64,000 nucleotides of DNA from Cenococcum geophilum 1.58 (Eukaryota; Ascomycota; Dothideomycetes; Gloniales; Gloniaceae). Shown here in pieces: positions 23,484-35,094 of the stretch. The notes under the pieces are model-generated. The model made no database searches and was not told the origin of the DNA. It saw nothing but the letters and a program-made list of their open reading frames with translations. Position 1 is the first letter of the stretch. Every line of letters starts with the position of its first letter. A program made the position numbers and the translations under genes. The stretch spans positions 372,001 to 436,000 of the forward strand of contig KV748209.1 of assembly GCA_001692895.1 (NCBI GenBank), in the 5' to 3' direction.

Positions 23484-24177
23484 GCCTACGCTTTCTGCTT
23501 AACATCGTGGGGGCTAATAGGGTAGATATATTTATTGATTATAGAGCTGCTTCTGCGGATTAATTTAACGGTATTTTTAAGATAATAGCTGCTATAGGGG
23601 TGTAGATTAATTTCGTTAAAAAAGGTAACTGCTCTATATATAAACAAAGTTAAATCGCTTAAGAAATGCTAGAAAAGTCTCTCAGACTATAGAATTACCT
23701 TTTTAACAAAAAAGGTTAGCGATATCCGCTAATTGATTCTACGGTCTAAGCTTGCTAAGGCAAGCCATATAGCTTATACCAACAATTTTACCTTAGCGAG
23801 CTTAGATGTGATTTTTAGCTAGAGTCGGAATAACCTACGCCGTCTTCCGAATTGCAAAATCACGTCTAAAAGGTTACCTTAGTAAGCTTAGACTATAGAA
23901 TCAATTAGCGGACATACGTATATCCGCAAGCGGATATCGCTAACCTTTTTTGTTAAAAAGTTAATTCTATGGTCTGAGAGACTTTCGCAAGGTTTCTTAG
24001 GTAATCCAACTTGTTTTATATATAGAGTAGTTACCTTTTTTAACAAAATTAATCTATACCTCCACAACAGCTATTATCTTAGAAATACTGTTAAATTAAT
24101 CCGTAGAAGCAGCTCTATAATCGATTAATATATCTACCCTATTAGCCTCCGCGATATTAAGTAGAAAGCGCTACCAA
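23484..24177. repeat. 0.7-kb palindromic foldback element
   Basis: The left arm (about 23484-23760) and right arm (about 23877-24177) are reverse complements over about 280 bp, separated by a 116-bp spacer. The right arm holds a ~22-bp extra stretch (near ACATACGTATATCCGCAAGC). Arms share AGGCTAATAGGGTAGATATA-type and AAAGTCTCTCAGAC-type sequence. The inner arm ends and the spacer carry CCTTAGCAAGCTTAGAC-type motifs resembling the tips of the 12.3-kb element. Confidence 0.9.
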
Positions 24178-24289
24178 ACGGGTAATATATTAACAATTGA
24201 ATTGCCCACCCCCTCTATAAACATATTATTAGTTAACCGGCGGACGCCTATCTAAACACTAACTGGAGCATCCGCTAAGCGGATATCGC

Positions 24290-26800
24290 GCTCGGTAATA
24301 AAGGAAGAAAAGGTTGGAGTTATTTTAGAGTATTTACGGGACTAGCGATGGTCCTTTAGTGACCTTTCTTTAGCGTAGCTATAGCTTAATACTAATAAAA
24401 GAGAAGGCGTAAAAATAGATAAGGTATAAAGAAAGAAGGCAAAAAAGAAGAAGGTAAAGAGGCTTATTGCTACCCTTCTAGGAGACAAAGAAATCTATAA
24501 TGCGATTATAGAGACTACGGATATCCATTTAGAACTAGTTAATGCGGTCGTAAATATCCTTTATAAAGAGCTTTATAATCTTCAGCAGAAGATAGTTATC
24601 TTTAGCCTATAGAAGTTAGATCTAGAGTTTAAAGACGTTTAACTCTCGTAAGGCTATAAGGTAATTAGCTAATATGCCCCTCTACTCTACTAACTAATGG
24701 AAGGATTATTGGCATAATTAAGAAGTAATAAATCGCGGAATCTATACCTAGGGTGGGTTATTCTTCTTATATCTATTCTTTCATTAGGCCATACTCGAAA
24801 CTCCACTAACTGTTTTACTTAGCTTCTTAGTCTCTATCTTTAAGGTATAGGTATAAAGCACTAGGTTCTATTACTGCTTTATAGACTAGGACTTATTAAT
24901 GGATATAAGACGCTAAACTACTAGAAGATGGGATTAGCTAAACGCTTTAAGGAAGGTTATAATACCAGCGGCGGATATACTAGTGCTAACGTTATTAAAG
25001 ACTTACCTCTAATTAATGTCCACTCTTAATAATAACTATATTATATACGATAATTTTAACTACCTTAAGCAAATACGATATTAGTTAATTGGAGACACTG
25101 GTGTTTTCCATTCCTATACTACTAGAAAGCTTATCCACGGATCTTATATCCCCCCTAGTGGCCTTCTTTAAAGTATACTGTATAACTAAGTGCAGCTTTA
25201 GATTAAGGATATTACTAAGGCGCCAGGTAATATATATAATAGCGTTTAAAATTGGATATCCATATTTGTAATTATAGATGCTCTCTAAAGCGCATATCTA
25301 ACCGCTATAAGTGGTATTTTTAAATCTAATACCGAGCTTAAATATCCGCGTATGCCGGAGATTAAAATTTTACTATTTATAAAGACAACGTATATAAACC
25401 TAGGCCCTATTATAGAGAGCGAGGCTTCTATAAATGGCAACTACTATATACTTAAGATAATCTTCCTAAATTAACTATAGCTTAATCGCGACAATAATTT
25501 CTAGAACTAATTATATTTAGCATATAGTAACTAGAAAACTGTAAAGCTTATATACGCCTATAAGCGGGAGCGGGCGGAGGCTGCGCTCCCATATAATAGC
25601 TATTGTTAGGTACTACCTATTCTAGGTCTTTAGCACCTCCGGTTAAACTTCCTATATACAATTATAAGGACTTTCTTTAGTAGTGAGTAATATACGCAGT
25701 AGTACTCTACGCTCTATACTTATATAAATTACCTTAGGCGATAAAATATTCCCGTAGAGCGCCCTCTCTTTTACTATTTTAAAGAGCTAGTACTGCATAG
25801 TTTTAATGCCCGCATTGTTGCACTCTTCTTAATATATATCCGCGATAGGCTTAATATCTATAAAGAAGGTGCGGTTAAAAGATATATTGGATCCTTAACG
25901 CCTAAGCAGTTTCTATAGCATATTAAGAATATCCGCGCAGCGGGTTTCAGCTTTAAAGTTGGCCGCGAGGCTAATAAATTGGTTTCTCCGCAGCCCTCTG
26001 CCCACAGAGGTTCTCGGATTATAGATTAATTACTTATAGTACCCAGCTCTACTACTACAAGCTAGCCTGCTTAGATTGTTAACGTGGAGTTCTTTAATTA
26101 TATTTAGTATCTATAGGTGGTTAAAATATATAAAGTGTTAAAATATACTATTAAGCATGCGGATATCGGTTTTTTAAAGCGTATAATTACCCGCCTTTGC
26201 CTTTACTTTGCTAGATTAAAGAGCCATAATTATATATTTAAAATAATGTACTTCTAGAGGTTAATTACAACGAAGGCGTATAATTTAGTACTTTAGCGGG
26301 CTATACTTGTAAATAGGCTAATTAATAATCGCGGAGAGCTAAATAGCTTTTTTAAAGCTGATTAACTCAATAAACTACTAAATCTTTAGCTGAAGGAGTT
26401 ACTCCGATTACGTGGAAACTCGACCTTTAGAGTAAACTCTCTATTTAGGTAGAGTATTTTTACTATAAGCTATACTGGACCTCTTTGTGCTAAGTTTAAG
26501 AACGCGTTTAGTAAGCGGATAATATCCAATTATATAATTAAGTCTCCTGCGGTTAATATCCGGTCCCTTACGGATATAATTGCTAAGGATTTAATTATAC
26601 GTTAGCGTGTACGGGACGTTGGGTTTAAGGCACCTACTATTCTTTAACTTAGATTAGAGCGGCTCTTATAGGGCAGTATTGCTGATTTTAATATACGGAT
26701 GTCTTATATTAGCAGTTTACTATACAACCCTTATAAGGACGGATTTAATAAGGCTACAGATAATATACCAGAGGACTTTTAAATGCTTAGGCTTATAGTA
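24290..26800 (+). pseudogene. DUF6589-like protein remnant of the helicase element
   Basis: A long plus-strand region whose reading resembles fungal DUF6589-type proteins. An early Lys-rich part (about 24400-24460) is followed by WPSLKYTV and a middle with NIPVKCPLF and VALFLTYIRDRLNIYK. Near 25870-25950 it reads SLTPKQFL, then IKNIRAAGFSFK; at 26330-26400 FKADRLNELLNL; and at the end IADFNIRMSYISSLLYNPYK (about 26670-26740). Stops are TAG/TAA at Gln and Trp positions. The family is of unknown function and often sits in repeats; the call is from memory of the pattern and has not been searched. It could be the element's transposase or an accessory protein. Confidence 0.45.
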
Positions 26801-26904
26801 CATTTCTGTCTTAATATATTAAGCAAGTTCTTTTTATTAATATTAACTCTAGCTAGCGTATAATCTTCTTAGCGCGTAGTATATAACGTAGCGGTAAGCT
26901 GTTT

Positions 26905-28830
26905 TATAGTGCAGATATATAAATATCTTTACCTTAGCTTATGCGGATATCTTTATATTAGCTTATACAGATATTGTCATCTTAGCTTATACGGATATTA
27001 TAATATTAATTAAATATATCTATTAAATATAAGGTAGAGACTTAATTCCTATATATATAGTAGCAAAAAGGTAAGAGCTACTATTTTATTATTATAAACC
27101 AGTAATAACAGCTAACCCGCAGTAATAGCTAACTTATATCTACTTATATTCGATATCTGGTAGCCCAGTATTGCGTATAAATATAATAACACCATACCTT
27201 AGGAACGCAAGCTTATCCTTTATCTTACTTAGAGAATCTTTAAATTTATTAAACTGGCAATCTATAGCTCGAACATCTTTCGCTATATTAGTTACCCGTT
27301 TATAAACTATATTAATACGCGCGGAAATAGCGATTGCTAAATATACCCTAATAGACCCAGTGCTAGCGGAAGCGGCAGCAGTACCTAGCGTACTAGTAAT
27401 CGGCGAAAGAGTTAAAGAAGTAGCGGCAGAGCGGGTGCCTCTACGGCCGCGCGTACTGCTATAAGTAGGAGTCTTAATTAGGGGGGAGGTCTTAATGGGG
27501 GGGAGGCGTAGTAGTGCGGGCGGGGATAGTGCGAGAATAAAGCTATGCGGATATTATACCTTCTTAGTAGGGGTTTCAGCTAGACTATCGGCAGAAGCTA
27601 ACTTCGCACGTTTTTTGCCCTAAGGCGTAACCGGCTCTAAATTTAGTAAACTTTCCTATACGCGTATTAGCTAATAGAATAACAGTATACTATTAGCACG
27701 TACCTTTCCGCACGACCTGCTACCTATATAATATCTTAAGCACATACCCCTAAAATAAGGCCTAGAGTCCTTCTTATAAACGTAACATTTGTGGTTATAC
27801 TTCTTATATAGAGCATATAGCGGGTTACGCAGCTTACTAAAGCTACCCTTAATATTTTAGACGTATATTAATATCCGCTAGCAACTTTCCTTTATATTCT
27901 CCTAAACACCAGCTTTTAGAGTGTACCATTTATTTGCTAACAGTACTTAGATAGGAAGGCGCTTGTTTATATTTGTGGTATTGCGGAGATTATAAGGGCT
28001 ATGGAGATTATAGGAGTCGGCGTTATTAAGATTTTCATCTTTGCCGCTGTCTGAAGATTCGCTATCTAAAGAAACCTTATAAATGTCTAGGTTACTATAA
28101 GAGGTAAATTAGTAGATAAGACATTAAAACGGTATAACTAACACATACGATTTAATGGCTATTTTAGTCTTTAGATTCGTATTAGCAGCCTTTTTAGCCT
28201 ACTTTTTAAGAAAAGAAGATAAATAAGCCTTATTAAGCCTCCTTTTAAAGGTATTAGGTGGCGGCAGCAGAGAGGCGGATGGTGAAGAAGTAGACGGCAA
28301 AGAAACTAACGGTAAAGTGGTTTATGGCAAAGATATAGGCAGCGAAAAGGTACGCGGATTTTTAGCGGATTTTGCTCTATCTATATTTTTGTCGTCTACT
28401 AAATCCTATAAAGAGCGCTTTAGTATATATTTTCTAAAATTATATTAGCTATAGGCACAATTTAGTATTAGAAAGCTTACCCTTTAGGAATAGAGCCTAA
28501 AGGCTTAGTAAGAGCAGCTATAGCGTGCTTAATAGCATCCTTATTTATTTTGCGTATATTAAGTTCCTTAACCGCCTAGCTGCTGTTATTCGCATTAATA
28601 TCGTTTATAGGTGTAAATAAAGGCATCGTAGATAGTAGAATGCGAAGGGATAGTAGATAAAACAGCAATAATAAAGTTTGCGGTGCGGTACTATAAGGTA
28701 AACGGTTAGTAGAGGAAGAAGAGGTATAGAGGCTAATTAAAGGTAAATATCTACGCTACTGATTTTATTAAATTAGCTTACTAACAAATAATTGCTACTA
28801 TAGTAACTTACCTTAGTAATCATTAACGGT
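26905..28830 (-). pseudogene. Cys-rich protein gene, tandem copy B
   Basis: A 1.9-kb unit that repeats the one at 28831-30790 in the same orientation. The minus frame has an N-terminal hydrophobic stretch, a Ser/Thr/Pro-rich linker, then a motif block around 27700-27800 with Cys and Tyr (formerly Cys) spaced as C..CC..C...C, next to SGRPCKKVCANS-type sequence. It ends with a Lys-rich tail. The unit ends in three to four copies of CTTAGCTTATACGGATAT at 26907-27000. No known family is recognised. The Cys spacing suggests a zinc-binding domain. Confidence 0.55.
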
Positions 28831-30790
28831 GCGGATATATAAATATCTTTATCTTAGCTTATATAGATATATTTATCTTAGCATATACGGATATCTTTAT
28901 CTTAGCGTATACGGATATTACAATATTAATTATACCTATTAAATATAAGGTAGAGACTTAATTCCTACTTATATAGTAGCAGAGAGGTAAGAGCTACTAT
29001 TTTATTACTCTAAACCCGTAATAACAGTTAACCCGCAGTAATAGCTAACCTACAGTAATAGCTTACCGGTATCTACTTAAATTCTATATCTAGCACCCGG
29101 CGTTATATATAAGTGCTATAATACTACGCCTTATAAACATAAGCTCATCCTTTATCTTACTTAGAGAATCTTTAAGCTTACTTAACCGGCGATCTATAGC
29201 CCAAACATCTTTTGCTATCTTAGTTACCTATTTATAAACTATATTAACGCGTACGGAAATAGCAATTGCTAAATACACCCTGACATTTTCCGTACCAGTA
29301 GGAGCGGTAGTAGTGCTAGAAGTAGTACTAGGCGTACTAGGAATTAGTAAAAGAGTAGGAGGAGCAGCAGTAGAACGGATACCCCTACGGCTACGTATAT
29401 TACTGCGAGTAAGAGTTTTAGGAAAAGGGGAGGTCTTTAAAGGGGGGATAGTGCGGGTATAAAGCTATATGGATATTAGTAATATCCGTATTATTAAGAT
29501 GCGGATATTATACCTTCTTAGTAGGCGTTTTAGCTGGACTACTAGCAGAAACTAATTGCGCACGTTTTTTACGCTAAGGTGTAACCGGCTCTAGCCTTAG
29601 CGAACTATCCTATATGCGTATTAGCTGATAGAATAATAGTATACTATTAGCACATACCTTTTTACACGGCCTGCCACTTAAGTAATATCTTAAGCACGTA
29701 CTTCTAAAATATGGCCTAGAGTTCTGCTTGTAAACGTAATATTTATAGTCTTACTTTACGTATAGAGCGTATAGCGGATCGCGTAGCATACTAGAGCTAC
29801 CCTTAATATTCTAGACGTAGGTATATATCCGCTAGCGAGCTTCCTTTATATTCTCCTAAGTACTAGCTTTTAGGATGTACCATTTATTTACTAATAGCAC
29901 TTAAATAGGAAGGCGCTTATTTATATTAATATCCGACATTATAGCTTAGGCCGTTTATATACTACGGAGCTTATAAGGGTTACGGAGATTATAAGAAGAT
30001 AGAGGAGGGCTTTTAGGAGAGTCGGCGTTATTAAGATTATTCTCTTTATTGTTATCTAAAATCTCTAATATTTTTATTAGGTTACTATAAGAGGTAAATT
30101 AGTAGATAAGATAGTAAAAGAGTATAGTTAACATATATAATTTAAAGGCTATCTTATACTAAACATCTTGCGTAGTAGTTCTATTAGCCTACCTCTTAAG
30201 AGAAGTAGAAGTATAATAAGGATTAAACTTCTTAAAAGTAGTAGGCGACGAAGAAACAAGCGGCTTAAAGGTAGGCAGCGAAGAGGTAAGTGGTAAAGAA
30301 GTAGGCGGTAAAGAGGCTGGCAGTAAAGAGGTAAGCGGATTTCTGGCGGATTTCGTAATAACCTTATTATAGTGCTCTGCTAGATGCAATAAAGAGTGCT
30401 TTAGTACGTATTTCCTAAAATTATATTAGCTACAGGCATAATTTAGTATTAGAAAGCTTACTCTCTAGATAGAGATTCTAAAGGATTAGTAAAAGAAAGA
30501 GCGTCCTTAAAAGCGTCCTTAATTATTTTATCGTCAACGTCGCGCGTATTAAGTTTCTTAACTAAATAGCTATTAGACGTATTTAGAGGTATAAAAAAAG
30601 GCATTATAGATAGTAGTATGCTAATAGACAGTAGATAAAACAACAATAATAAAGTTTGCGGTGCGATACTGTAAGGTAGAAGGTACAGAGGTTAATTAAA
30701 GGTAAATATCCGCGCTGTAGATTTTATTAGATTAGCTTACTAACAAATAATTACTATTATAGTGACTTACCTTAGTAAATATTAACTACC
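28831..30790 (-). pseudogene. Cys-rich protein gene, tandem copy A
   Basis: The upstream copy of the same unit. Two stop-free runs remain: 30458-30646 (MLFYLLSISILLSIMPFFIP then KIIKDAFKDALSFTNPLE, a hydrophobic start and a short amphipathic segment) and 30189-30389 (Ser/Pro/Leu-rich linker with PTSLPLTSSLPTF-type repeats). Downstream the frame reads GSSSMLRDPLYALY and then the Cys cluster (about 29640-29800). The protein begins near 30646. Function unknown. Confidence 0.55.
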
Positions 30791-31299
30791 TTATATACGC
30801 TTATTTATAACGCGCAAATCCTTTATAGTTAAATTACCGCTAATTAAAGTAAGTAGGCGCCGTTTAGTTAACTTGCGAAGTAACATTAATATAAAATTAC
30901 CGCTTAATTAAGGTGCTGGAGAAGGGTTGTAAACGGATATTAGGTTTACTTAGTGAGCGGATTTCTTACTTTTAAAGTGTATAGACACGTCCTTTTATTT
31001 TCTCTTACTGTAAGGGGGATCTAATATTAGCTAAGAGGCTTAAGGTATAGTAGCCTAAGAAGAACGGATAATATCTAGTTAAAAGGATTATAAGATACTT
31101 AAACTAAATGGCTAATATAATATAGGTTCTATGGGTTTTAGGAGCTTTAAGTATAAACCTTAGTATCTCTTTAAATAAGAATCTAATAGACTATTTAAAT
31201 GCGTATATGGAAATCGACACTTAATACCTAGATATTAATTAGAGCTCTGCCTAAGTCTTAGTTAAGTTAATAAATAAGTAGAACTCTAAGGAATATTAA
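30791..31299. other. spacer between Cys-rich genes and helicase tail
   Basis: About 500 bp without a recognisable frame. The corresponding place in copy 2 (near 50215-50225) lacks roughly 640 bp (about 30815-31455 of copy 1), so this stretch was lost there or gained here. Confidence 0.5.
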
Positions 31300-34200
31300 A
31301 TACTAACCTACTAAAGCTGCGTTATATCTAAAACTGAGGGCGGAGATTAAGCACTAGGCTGTAGGTTCTAAGCTGTACTTAGTTTAGAGAGTGGAGATTA
31401 AATATTAGATTATAAATTCTAAGCCGCACCCAATTTAGAAGGCAGGGATTAAGCATTAGTACGCGAATTCTAAACTACGCCCAGTTTAGAGGGCGGAGAT
31501 TAAGTATTAGTCTACAAACCCTAAGCCGTAGAGTTTCCTAGGAGTAGAGATCTAGTATTGCAACTTAAATCCTAAGCCTTAGGATTTTTTAGGAGCGGAG
31601 ATCTAATACTATATTACGAATTCTAAATTTCCGGATTTCCTACTACCTGGGAACTGGTGCTACGGTGCAGATCTTAAACTTTAGAATTTTTCGTAATTAG
31701 AGATCTAGTGCTATATTACAAATATTAAACCTTAGGCTTATCTAAAAGTTAAGACTTAGTATTATACTATAAGCTCTAATACTTAGACTGCCCTAAGGAT
31801 TTGGATTTAATGCTGCGCTATAAGCTTTAATATCCGGATTGCTCTAAGGGTTAAGATTTAATGCTTCGCTGTAAGTTCTAATATCTAAATTGCTCTAAGG
31901 GCTAAGACCTAATACTGTGCTGTAAGCTCTAATATCCGGATTATTCTAAGGGTTAAGATACGGAGCTGCCTTATAAGCTACAATACCTAGCCTACCCTAG
32001 AGACTGGTTTCTAATACTATAATATAGACTTAGATATCCGGGAGCTATAGGGAGTTAATGTTTATTATTATAGTATAGACCCTAATATCTAAGAGGCTAA
32101 TACTTAATACCTAATAACTAACGCTAATTATTGCCCTAGGGCTGTTAATACCTAGCCTAACTTTGGGATTCTGGATATCCGCTCTGTGTTAAAAACTAGA
32201 CCTAACCGTCGCGTTACTAGGACTAATATCCGTTATAGGGTATTGGTGTACTTAGCCTAAAGGTGTTCTACTAGCTAGAGTTTAAGCTAGCTAGCTACGC
32301 GTTCCTGCTAGATGTAGGCTGAGAAGGTAATAGTGTCGGCAGCCCTACATGCGGATTTTCGGCGGATATTAATTGAGGTAGCTAGGCTACTTGTGTTTAC
32401 GGACGTTGAGCTACCAATACTATACGCCTCTCCGCTACCCTAGACCGTGGTAACATCCGCTCTACGCTATCTTTTAATTTGCTTATTGACGCTAATAGCT
32501 AGCTTTTTGCCTAATTTGCCTTTTCTACCTTTGCCTAAATAAAGGTAATAAACTTACCTAGATTATTACTAAGCTAATTATAATTCTAATTAGGTAGGTT
32601 TTTCTTAAGCGCCTTATGGCTGGTTATATACTAGGCGTAGCTATAAAGGGTGGTAATTTGCTTATTGGATATAATGTAGCTTAAGGTTAGATTCTAAACA
32701 GCGTGTTAATATTTCTTCTCCATCTAGTTATAGAACTAGTTTTTTATACTTACAGTAAAGGCCTTTTAGTGCACCTTTCTTAGAATCCCCTCTATATATA
32801 ACTTGCGAATATTAAACTCTTTAAAAGCCCGTAAAGTAGGATTATAGTTAAAGTAATAACCCTAGCCACTAGTGGACGGAGACTATTCCTTATAGTTCTC
32901 TAATATAATTTTTTATAAGTAGCCCCTTTCCTTATTTATAAGAGCATATATATAATAGGAGAGGGCTGCCCTTTTCTTAGCTTTAGTTTTTAGGCGCCGC
33001 GCTGGCTTCTTTAGTAGAATATCTGTAGGTAGGACTATAGATATTCTACCCGGACTAAGCTTTTGCCCTATATTGGATGCGGATGCATTAGAATTAGTAT
33101 TACTGCATATAGACACTCTTAAAGATATATTGCTAGTAAAATTAGCAGCCCCGTCCTTTTATAATACCTATTACTTAACACAATATTTATGGCTAAGTTA
33201 ACTTAGCTAAGATCGGAAGGCTCTACCAGTATAACCGCGATTTTTAGCTGGCCTAGCAATATCCTTATGTAGACCTTTATACTAATCCTTAATTAGAAAT
33301 ATTGCCTTACCTATTTAACTAATACTACAAGTACCGCGTCTAAGTCGTTGCTATAATATGTTAATGAACTTGTCTTTATATATGCAATACTGCGCGATAT
33401 AGTTAATATTAGGAATATTAGCGCCATAGGTAAGCGCGTTAGAGGAGAGTAAAATGCGGATTTCCGAGTTAGGCTTTCTAAACTCCTTATATAGCCTGTC
33501 TTTATCCACAATAGCTAATAATATATAATAAAGCCGAACAGCTCTTCTAGCCTATACTTCCTAGTACCTATAATATACTAACTATAAACGAATTAAGTCC
33601 CTGCCTAGTAATATCAGGTCCTTTAAATTAAGAAAGATAATTGTTTTTAGGATCTGGTGGGGAGTTGGCGTATATTAGATTTTTTGCTTAGTAGATATAG
33701 CGGTATACGCGCGGTCTATAATAAAGTATAAGCTTTTAAAGGACTTCTTATTTCCTTGCTTAACGTATTCTCTAATAATTAATAGATCTAGCCGGTTAGT
33801 TAACGTCCGTACTATATTAATATTATTTTAAAAGCCTGCCAACTCTTAAATAATCTTAAATGTTATATTATTAAGCGTTGTAGTATAAGCAAACTAAGGC
33901 TTCCGCCCTAATAATAACCGCACTTTCTATAGCTATGTATACGAATTCCAGAACGAACCCCCCTAATTGGCCATAAGGTGAACCTTATTAATTACTACTA
34001 AGCCAATATACGTATAAAAGGTAGGGTTTATAAGAGTTTTATAGAACCTTTTACTAACTAACAGCTCTGGCGATATTAAAATATAGGTATATACTCTAAT
34101 GCGGATTTCCTATAAAAGACGTATAGATATTATCTTAGCGTATATATAAACCGGCCTTATTCCAGAAAGCTCCTTAATTTTTACCTTCTACTCCGCGCCA

Positions 34201-34650
34201 ATTGCATTAAGTAGTAAGATAATAATTACTACTAAGGCCCGAAGAAGACATAGCATTACTTATATTATTATACTCTTACCAAATAAGGTTTTTACAATAA
34301 GTATTATATCTTTTTTCTTAAACAGTAACCACCTAAGGGCTTTAAGCTGCTTTGCACGTCCGTGATACGGATATAAAAAAGCAATAGCCTTATTAACCTT
34401 GCTTAGCTGCTGGGCCTTACTCTCTCCGCGAAGCGTAAAAAGCTAATCTTAAAGGTCCTATAGCCGTCGCTCCTAGTCCGTTTTACAACTCCTCTAAGTC
34501 TAATTATTTAACACCTAATGCGGCCGCGGCTGTTCTAGTACCTTATTTAACTTCCTCCCTCTCCGCCTAGTAGGTTTTGGTGCTAGCATACGGTAGGTTT
34601 GCCTAGATATCCGTGACTTAGTAGTTAGCGCGCGATAAGGTTTTAGTAGG
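31300..34650 (-). pseudogene. DEVH superfamily 2 (RecQ-like) helicase with 17-residue-repeat tail
   Basis: ATP-dependent helicase remnant. Motif I is TLFGKSII (about 34260-34290), motif Ia is PLNAIGAE (about 34190), motif II is VVINKVHL (about 33970-33990) where RecQ-type enzymes have DEVH or DEAH. Motif V reads SSNALTYGANIPNINYIAQY (about 33385-33445) and motif VI QRLRRGT (about 33330). A stop-free stretch 32913-33116 ends in LINKERGYL. From about 32180 to 31300 come 17-residue repeats. Motif II, motif V, the open stretch and the repeats all lie in the same reading frame, so only substitutions, no net frameshift, seem to separate them. Walker B Asp and Glu are Asn and Lys (ATTGATGAG to ATTAATAAG), so the enzyme is dead. 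It may drive transposition of the 12.3-kb element. Confidence 0.75.
31320..32180 (-). repeat. 51-bp tandem repeat coding for 17-residue units
   Basis: About 14-17 imperfect 51-bp units, minus strand. The translated pattern is roughly xQSLQxSTxSxxLxNxK, where the Gln codons have become TAG/TAA in many units. It is in frame with the helicase. The repeat continues in the second copy at 49796-50215, where unit order and sequence match 31455-31875 in reverse complement. Confidence 0.85.
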
Positions 34651-34674
34651 TGTTACACACTATAACACTAACAC

Positions 34675-35092
34675 TATATATCCGCCAGGCTATAATGGGT
34701 TCTTTAGGGTGGTTATTATAGATCTATGCGGGTTTTATATATATTAGCTAGCGTTTAATAAAGTTATATATGGTTATAGAATTGCTAATAACGCGTTTTT
34801 TTTTAACGAAAATTATTATAAGACCTGAAAATACCTAAGTAATAAAAATAATATATTTTAAAAGCCTAGGTTCTATTATATAATCAATCAACTTTAGGAA
34901 ATAATATAAAATATTGGTGTTAAGTTATTCTAATATCCGCAACCTCCGTAACGCGGATATCCGTAGATTTACTAAGAACTGTCGCGGAACACGCTTAGAC
35001 GTAATACTGGTGGTGCATTATAAACGTAGTTAGTTAGCTTGCGGACCGATTGAAAATCCGCATTAACAGAATCACGTCTAAGCTTGCTGAGG
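34675..35092 (-). repeat. right terminal inverted repeat of the helicase element
   Basis: The reverse complement of 22773-23181. It preserves more CA/TG than the left copy (for example ACGCGGATATCCGTAG, GTGGTGCATTATAAACG), so RIP struck the left TIR harder. Confidence 0.88.
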
Positions 35093-35094
35093 TA

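Larger units (their letters stand above)
22773..35092. mobile_element. 12.3-kb TIR element encoding a helicase ("helicase element", copy 1)
   Basis: Long terminal inverted repeats (22773-23181 and 34675-35092) bound it, with outermost sequence (C/T)CT(C/T)AGCAAGCTTA. A TA lies outside each end (22771-22772, 35093-35094), consistent with a TA target but short enough to be chance. Inside, reading from the right on the minus strand: a DEVH helicase with a 17-residue-repeat tail (34650-31300) and two tandem Cys-rich genes (30790-26905). On the plus strand is a DUF6589-like gene (24290-26800). A palindrome and a 12-bp satellite lie near the left end. Everything is RIP-mutated. I know no described superfamily with this gene set. 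A partial second copy lies inverted at 49796-53502. Confidence 0.7.

Noticed and set aside
25089-25271. Separate 60-codon gene
   Set aside because: A stop-poor frame overlapping the DUF6589-like remnant, read in another phase.
31300-34650. Telomere-linked RecQ helicase gene of the host
   Set aside because: The gene is enclosed by inverted repeats and a second copy of its tail occurs in the same window; no telomeric repeat was seen. Kept only as an alternative origin.
22773-35092. Starship (captain tyrosine recombinase) interpretation
   Set aside because: No DUF3435-type recombinase was recognised at either end, and Starships lack ~410-bp TIRs.
22773-35092. Helitron interpretation
   Set aside because: Helitrons have no TIRs and carry a Rep/HUH domain fused to a Pif1-type helicase; neither is visible here.
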